In this document: piece by piece, positions 59,598 to 64,000 of the stretch | How the letters are laid out: every line of letters starts with the position of its first letter | Position numbering within the stretch: the first letter of the stretch is position 1 | Assembly: GCF_934371575.1 (NCBI RefSeq) | Contig: NZ_CAKRNY010000013.1 | Span: 1 to 64,000 of the forward strand | DNA length: 64,000 bases | DNA from: an uncultured Blautia sp. | Lineage (GTDB): Bacteria; Bacillota; Clostridia; Lachnospirales; Lachnospiraceae | Direction of reading: 5' to 3' | Made by a program: the position numbers and the translations under genes | Notes under the pieces: generated by a model | Told to the model about the DNA's origin: nothing | Seen by the model: the letters and a program-made list of their open reading frames with translations, nothing else | The model's database searches: none

Positions 59598-62500
59598 TTA
59601 CAACAATTCCAAAATATCTTCCCTGCTCATACCACTCAGCTGTCCCATATCGCCGCTGATGATCTGCTCTGCCAGGTCCTGCTTTGCTTCCTGGAGCTTC
59701 TGGATCTTTTCTTCGATGGTATTGCGGGCGATGAGCTTGTACACGGTAACCTTCTTCGTCTGACCGATGCGGTGGGCGCGGTCAGTGGCCTGGTTCTGGA
59801 CGGCCTGGTTCCACCAGGGATCATAGTGGATAACCACATCTGCACCTGTCAGGTTCAGTCCAACGCCACCTGCCTTCAGGGAAATGAGAAATACAGGAGT
59901 GGTATCAGAATTAAACTGCTTCACAAGCTCCTGGCGTTTCTGCTTGGAGGTTTCACCAGTGATGATGTAATAAGGGATTCCCTCTTTTTCCAGTGCTGCC
60001 TGAAGAAGAGCCAGCATGGAAGTAAACTGGGAAAATAAAAGCATACGGTGTCCGCCATCAATAGCACTCTGGATCAGCTGCATACAGCTGTCAGCTTTGG
60101 CAGATTCACCCCGGTAATTTTCAAAGCAAAGAGAAGGAGAGCAGCAGATCTGTCGCAGCTTTGTTAATTCAGCCAGAATCCACAATTTGCTCTTATTAAA
60201 TTCGCCCTCGTCCTGTTGGGCAATTTTTTCCTTCATATGTACAACCTGGGCGTCATACAGCTTCTGCTGGGTGTCATCAAACTTCACGTAGCGGACTTCT
60301 TCCAGTTTTTCCGGAAGATCCTTCAGCACATCCTCTTTCAGACGGCGAAGGATAAATGGGGACACCATTTTCTGAAGGCGGGTCATGGCAGACTCATCGT
60401 CGTTCTTTACGATCGGAGTTTCAAATTCCTTTTTAAAGGTGTCGTAACCGTAGAGGAATCCCGGCATTAAATAATCAAAGATACTCCAAAGCTCACTGAG
60501 GCGGTTCTCAATTGGTGTACCTGTGAGTGCATAGCGGGTCTGGCTGTGGATCACCTTTACAGACTTGGCTGCTGCTGTTGTGTGATTCTTGATATACTGT
60601 GCCTCGTCAATAATCTGGTATAAAAATTCTTTTTTCTCATACTGGTCAATATCTCTTTTTAAAAGGTCGTAAGAGGTGACCAGAACATCGAAATCCGTGT
60701 ATGTCTGGAGCTTCGCCTGACGCTCGGACTGACTTCCTGCGATCAGGGAAAACTTCAGCTGCGGGGCAAATCGGGCAAGCTCTTCACCCCAGTTAAAAAC
60801 AAGGGCAGCAGGGGCCACTACCAGGGATGTGCCGGTTTTGCCTTCAAGCTTCGCTGCGAGAAGAACTGCGATTACCTGTAAGGTTTTTCCAAGTCCCATA
60901 TCATCAGCGAGAATTCCGCCAAATTTCCATGCTTCCAGGGTGCGCAGCCATTTGTAACCGTTCTTCTGATATTTTCGCATGATCTTGGAAAGACTTTCCG
61001 GCTCTTCAAAATCGGCATCGTTAATGGTTTTGAAGCCTTTTACGATTTCACGGAAATGACGGTCACGGTTGGCATATATGTTTTCGTTGCTCTCCAGCAT
61101 CTGATCCAGATATAAGGTGCGGTATGCCGGAATATGCATTTTTCCTTTAACAAATTCCTTCGGGGTGAGATGAAGGGTTTTCATCAGTTCTGCCAGCATT
61201 TCCAGGTTCTGCTCCTGGAGATTGACAAATTCGCCGCTTTTCAGCTTGTAATATTTTTTCTTCAGCTGATAGCTTTTCAGGATGTCCAGAAGCTCCTGGC
61301 TGGAAATATCTTCGGTGGAAATATTCAGATCCAGGAGTCCGCCGGATACGGACACTCCAACGGAAACCTTTACGGTCTTTAAGGTGTGTCTGCTGCGGAA
61401 ACGGTTGGTGCAGCGTACTTCGCCAAGTTCCATGAGGGCGGCAGTTCCCGACTCCATGATCTGGTAAATCAGTTCTTCGTCATGGTTGCAGTGAAGTACG
61501 TCAAAGTCGGGATCATAGTAAGGCAGCCATTCCATTGTCTGATCCAGAACACTGTTTTCCAGGGGAAAATCACGGAACTGCTGGTCCGGGGAGATGTTCT
61601 CATGAAGTAAAAGCTTTCCTACAGAGAATTCCCTTTTTCCATAAAAGGCGCTTACTTTGCAGATAACGTTATCATTTTCCATGTCCAGATAAAATACAAA
61701 GTGTGCTTCAGGAGTGAGGTACTGTCTGAATTTCTCCGGATTTTCCTCCGTAATATCTGCCACTTCCTGAAGCTGAGGCAGCACATTGTGATAAAAATTG
61801 GACAATGTATTACGCCCCATCTGGAAGTGGAATTCTCCATTTCTGGAAAGCTCTGTCAATGGACGGACCTTCTCCATAAAGGCCGGTTCGGTTTTGCAGA
61901 AGCTGTCATCCTGGATAAAGTATGCAGAGTCCATGCCCTGAAAAAGCTCTGGGATGTACCCTTTTACTGTGACACCATCAAACTGCTTTTTATCCTTAGA
62001 GGCATCCAGAATTCGTATGGAAATCCGTGGATTCCCTGTTTTGCAGTGAAGCTGGGCTTTTTTACGGGCTGCATCCGGAGTTTTATCTTCAAAATCTATT
62101 TTATCATTGCATATATTGTCATAAAAACTGTCCAGACGCCAGCCAAAAAGATCCAGAGAATTGCCTACATTAAACTTCTTTGGCAAATAGATGCCGGAAT
62201 TCTGGATTTTGTCTACGAACTGCTCTTCCTCACGTACGATCCGGTCAATATAGCGGATCCATTTGCGGCTCTCCTCTGTGAAATCCTGCGTTTTGTGGCT
62301 GATCTGGGTGCTGGAGCCATACTGAACGGTCTCACCGTTGCGAACCTGGCGGCAGAAGTCGTCCAGTTTTTTTACCACGAACATTTTGGAAGTTCCCACT
62401 TTAAAAGAAACGGAAAGCTTATTGCCATTCTGAGTCAGCCTTGGAACCAGGGAAACACTTGGAGAAATCTGGGCCGGTGTTTCTTTCTGGCCATTTTTGA

Positions 62501-63083
62501 GCTGCCCTCTGCGATAGGAGTTCAGCAGATAGTCTCCGTTCATGTCGGTGGCATCCGAAAAGTTGCTGTGGTTTACATAATCACGAATATAGAAGGCAAG
62601 TGCAGCTGTATACTGGCATCTGGAATTGTCTGAGTACCAGCCCCAGTATTTTCTGCGGCATTCCGGGCATTCACATCTTGCATAAGTAACTTCCTCGTGG
62701 GAGAAAAGGAGTGTGGCGCCGAAGATATCTCTGCCAGTCTGGAATGTTGCTTCAACCTGACCAAGGCGCTGACCGTTCATCCTGTCGTAGCCGCAGGAAA
62801 TATCTGTGACATTCATTTTCTGCTGGCGATAGATGGCTTCCCCGTTTTTTCTGTCTTTGGGGGCAAGCTTTAAGGATTCAAGAATTTTGTCGCCGTCAAA
62901 GTAGCTGTAATTTTCCAGCTGTTGGATATTTCCTTCTAATGAGGAATCGTCGTCTGTGTCACTGTCATTCTGGGAACCGCCAAGAAGCTGGTACGTTTCG
63001 TTACGCTTTTGTTTTTCAAGCTCTTCCTGACGTTTGCGCTCTTCCATTTCTTTCTTTTTCACTTCTGTCGGAGAATCTTTCAT
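59598..63083 (-). CDS. SNF2-family helicase with N-terminal SWIM zinc finger
   Basis: This 1161-residue protein has a charged N-terminus, a SWIM-type zinc finger (CECPECRRKYWGW...C), a long bacterial SNF2-associated middle region, then the motor. Walker A is DDMGLGKT, motif II is DEAQ, and the helicase C-terminal half has TGADVVIHYDPWWNQAVQNQ and QATDRAHRIGQ. Such proteins translocate on double-stranded DNA; their role in bacteria is little known. The start at 63083 follows AAGGAAG and the stop of a small gene; the longer frame overlaps that gene. Confidence 0.9.
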   Translation of the reverse strand: MKDSPTEVKKKEMEERKRQEELEKQKRNETYQLLGGSQNDSDTDDDSSLEGNIQQLENYSYFDGDKILESLKLAPKDRKNGEAIYRQQKMNVTDISCGYDRMNGQRLGQVEATFQTGRDIFGATLLFSHEEVTYARCECPECRRKYWGWYSDNSRCQYTAALAFYIRDYVNHSNFSDATDMNGDYLLNSYRRGQLKNGQKETPAQISPSVSLVPRLTQNGNKLSVSFKVGTSKMFVVKKLDDFCRQVRNGETVQYGSSTQISHKTQDFTEESRKWIRYIDRIVREEEQFVDKIQNSGIYLPKKFNVGNSLDLFGWRLDSFYDNICNDKIDFEDKTPDAARKKAQLHCKTGNPRISIRILDASKDKKQFDGVTVKGYIPELFQGMDSAYFIQDDSFCKTEPAFMEKVRPLTELSRNGEFHFQMGRNTLSNFYHNVLPQLQEVADITEENPEKFRQYLTPEAHFVFYLDMENDNVICKVSAFYGKREFSVGKLLLHENISPDQQFRDFPLENSVLDQTMEWLPYYDPDFDVLHCNHDEELIYQIMESGTAALMELGEVRCTNRFRSRHTLKTVKVSVGVSVSGGLLDLNISTEDISSQELLDILKSYQLKKKYYKLKSGEFVNLQEQNLEMLAELMKTLHLTPKEFVKGKMHIPAYRTLYLDQMLESNENIYANRDRHFREIVKGFKTINDADFEEPESLSKIMRKYQKNGYKWLRTLEAWKFGGILADDMGLGKTLQVIAVLLAAKLEGKTGTSLVVAPAALVFNWGEELARFAPQLKFSLIAGSQSERQAKLQTYTDFDVLVTSYDLLKRDIDQYEKKEFLYQIIDEAQYIKNHTTAAAKSVKVIHSQTRYALTGTPIENRLSELWSIFDYLMPGFLYGYDTFKKEFETPIVKNDDESAMTRLQKMVSPFILRRLKEDVLKDLPEKLEEVRYVKFDDTQQKLYDAQVVHMKEKIAQQDEGEFNKSKLWILAELTKLRQICCSPSLCFENYRGESAKADSCMQLIQSAIDGGHRMLLFSQFTSMLALLQAALEKEGIPYYIITGETSKQKRQELVKQFNSDTTPVFLISLKAGGVGLNLTGADVVIHYDPWWNQAVQNQATDRAHRIGQTKKVTVYKLIARNTIEEKIQKLQEAKQDLAEQIISGDMGQLSGMSREDILELL

Positions 63084-63099
63084 TTGTTTGGCTTCCTTT

Positions 63100-63261
63100 T
63101 TATGATTTTTCTTTGTTGTTTTTATCTTTGGGAAACATGCTGTCCAGCAGTTTGGACAGTTCGTTGGCATGTTTCTTTATGCCAGAGAAGGGATTGATTC
63201 TGTTTTTATGTTCATAGCCAAATTGAGCAGCAAATTTTTGCAAAGATCTGGTTCGCTTCAT
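63100..63261 (-). CDS. Small basic protein encoded before the SNF2 helicase
   Basis: This 53-residue protein (MKRTRSLQKFAAQFGYEHKN... ending KNNKEKS) is strongly basic and has a GGCAGGAG ribosome-binding site 8 bases before its ATG. Its stop is 16 bp before the helicase start, so the two are likely co-translated. The same region read in another frame would make an unsupported N-terminal extension of the helicase. Confidence 0.6.
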   Translation of the reverse strand: MKRTRSLQKFAAQFGYEHKNRINPFSGIKKHANELSKLLDSMFPKDKNNKEKS

Positions 63262-63326
63262 ATAAAAAACTCCTGCCGGATATTTCTTCCTTATAATATG
63301 AAAAGAAATACAGCAAGGTGAAACAT

Positions 63327-63980
63327 TTAACGACGAATGATCATCTTACAGATCGGATTTCCCATAGAGGAAAATTTTTCTTCATATTCGGTCATTACAT
63401 TTCCAATCATCATTTCTTCGTTATGGTGGAGGTCAAAGGTGTGTGCCTCCAGCTTCCATCCGGCTTCAGGGACTTCTTCCAGGGAAAAGTCGAACAGGCC
63501 GCGGTTGTCAGTTTTGAACTCGATGGTTCCGTCTTCTTTCAGAATCTTGTCGTAGCGGGCAAGAAATTCCCGGGAGGTAAGGCGGCGGGAAGCGTGGCGG
63601 GCCTTAGGCCAGGGATCAGAGAAATTCAGATAGATCCTGGAAACCTCGCCTTTTTCAAAAACTTCGGGAAGAAGTCTTGCGTCCATGCGCATGAATTTTA
63701 AATTAGAAAGCTCCTGTCCTTCTTCTGCAAGGGCTTCTTTCTTCTGGATGGCACGAAGGAGTACGCTGTCATACATTTCGATTCCGATATAGTTGATCTC
63801 CGGATGGAGTTTCGCCATATCCATAAGAAAGCGGCCTTTTCCCATGCCAACCTCCAGATGGACAGGCTGATTCTGTGGGAAAACCTTGTCCCAGTTTCCC
63901 TTATTCTCCTGGGGATTCTGGATCACGTAGATACTTTCTTCAATTGCGTCTTTGGCGCCTGGTATATTTCTAAGTCGCAT
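63327..63980 (-). CDS. trmB: tRNA (guanine-N7-)-methyltransferase TrmB
   Basis: This 217-residue enzyme makes m7G46 in tRNA. Motifs present: VHLEVGMGKGRFLMDMA, NYIGIEMYDSVLLRA, YLNFSDPWPKARHASRRLT and FKTDNRGLFDFS. AGGAGG precedes the ATG. Confidence 0.96.
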   Translation of the reverse strand: MRLRNIPGAKDAIEESIYVIQNPQENKGNWDKVFPQNQPVHLEVGMGKGRFLMDMAKLHPEINYIGIEMYDSVLLRAIQKKEALAEEGQELSNLKFMRMDARLLPEVFEKGEVSRIYLNFSDPWPKARHASRRLTSREFLARYDKILKEDGTIEFKTDNRGLFDFSLEEVPEAGWKLEAHTFDLHHNEEMMIGNVMTEYEEKFSSMGNPICKMIIRR

Positions 63981-64000
63981 GGGTTCCTCCTGTAATTAAA

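Noticed and set aside
61701..62633. 310-codon frame on + opposite the SNF2 helicase
   Set aside because: Antisense shadow of a well-supported helicase.
1..64000. CRISPR array, rRNA operon, insertion sequence transposase
   Set aside because: No regularly spaced short repeats with unique spacers, no rRNA sequence and no transposase gene were seen.

Overview
The window looks like a chromosomal segment of a gut Clostridia bacterium of the Lachnospiraceae, most like Blautia or a close relative. This rests on the moderate GC content, strong AGGAGG ribosome-binding sites, a T-box before metG, a PerR/reverse-rubrerythrin pair, Firmicutes-style ydjGHI-like genes and an R-terminated NRPS of the gut-Clostridia kind. 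The genus is an inference, because no rRNA is present.

Layout. 1-1640: end of an oligopeptide ABC transporter operon plus a secreted protein. 1690-13955: a biosynthetic operon with a MATE exporter fused to an anti-sigma-type ATPase domain, a three-module NRPS (A-T-C-A-T-C-A-T-R), a STAS protein, a stand-alone RsbW-like ATPase and a Sfp-type phosphopantetheinyl transferase. 14030-16390: rpmG-secE-nusG-rplK-rplA, not followed by rplJ-rplL. 16480-20670: a D,D-carboxypeptidase, an Fe-alcohol dehydrogenase, a cation/proton antiporter behind a probable fluoride riboswitch, and an XRE regulator. 20713-23675: a Hanks-type kinase with altered motifs, a zinc-ribbon/beta-helix membrane protein and a truncated surface-protein remnant. 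23807-33461: an ECF-like sigma factor, a 2447-residue secreted repeat protein with three ~1-kb tandem repeats, two small membrane proteins and a PrsW-like intramembrane protease.

33575-38601: a compact ~4.98-kb integrative element inserted in the 3' end of the reverse-rubrerythrin gene. It is bounded by 47-bp identical att repeats and carries a tyrosine integrase, a winged-helix protein, a four-copy 20-bp iteron-like array, a serine resolvase with a repeat-rich promoter region, and small unknown genes. It rebuilds the end of the host gene and supplies a new terminator. Next come rubrerythrin and perR, whose promoters share one operator, then T-box-metG, moaC-mogA, tatD, a methyltransferase, a GNAT protein, a HAMP-SpoIIE phosphatase, a 163-bp multi-hairpin inverted-repeat element, and the divergent pair upp/uracil permease.

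49957-63980: a ydjGHI-like envelope-stress set without pspA, a CapA-like protein that has lost the usual active-site histidines, a DUF885 peptidase-like protein, an NlpC/P60 hydrolase, a cluster of six DnaA boxes, a secreted unknown, tRNA-Lys(CTT), a SWIM-SNF2 helicase with a small upstream gene, and trmB.

The most interesting systems are the NRPS operon with built-in partner-switching proteins, the mini integrative element that looks like an integrated replicon, the sigma/PrsW/giant surface protein locus, and the fluoride-riboswitch antiporter.
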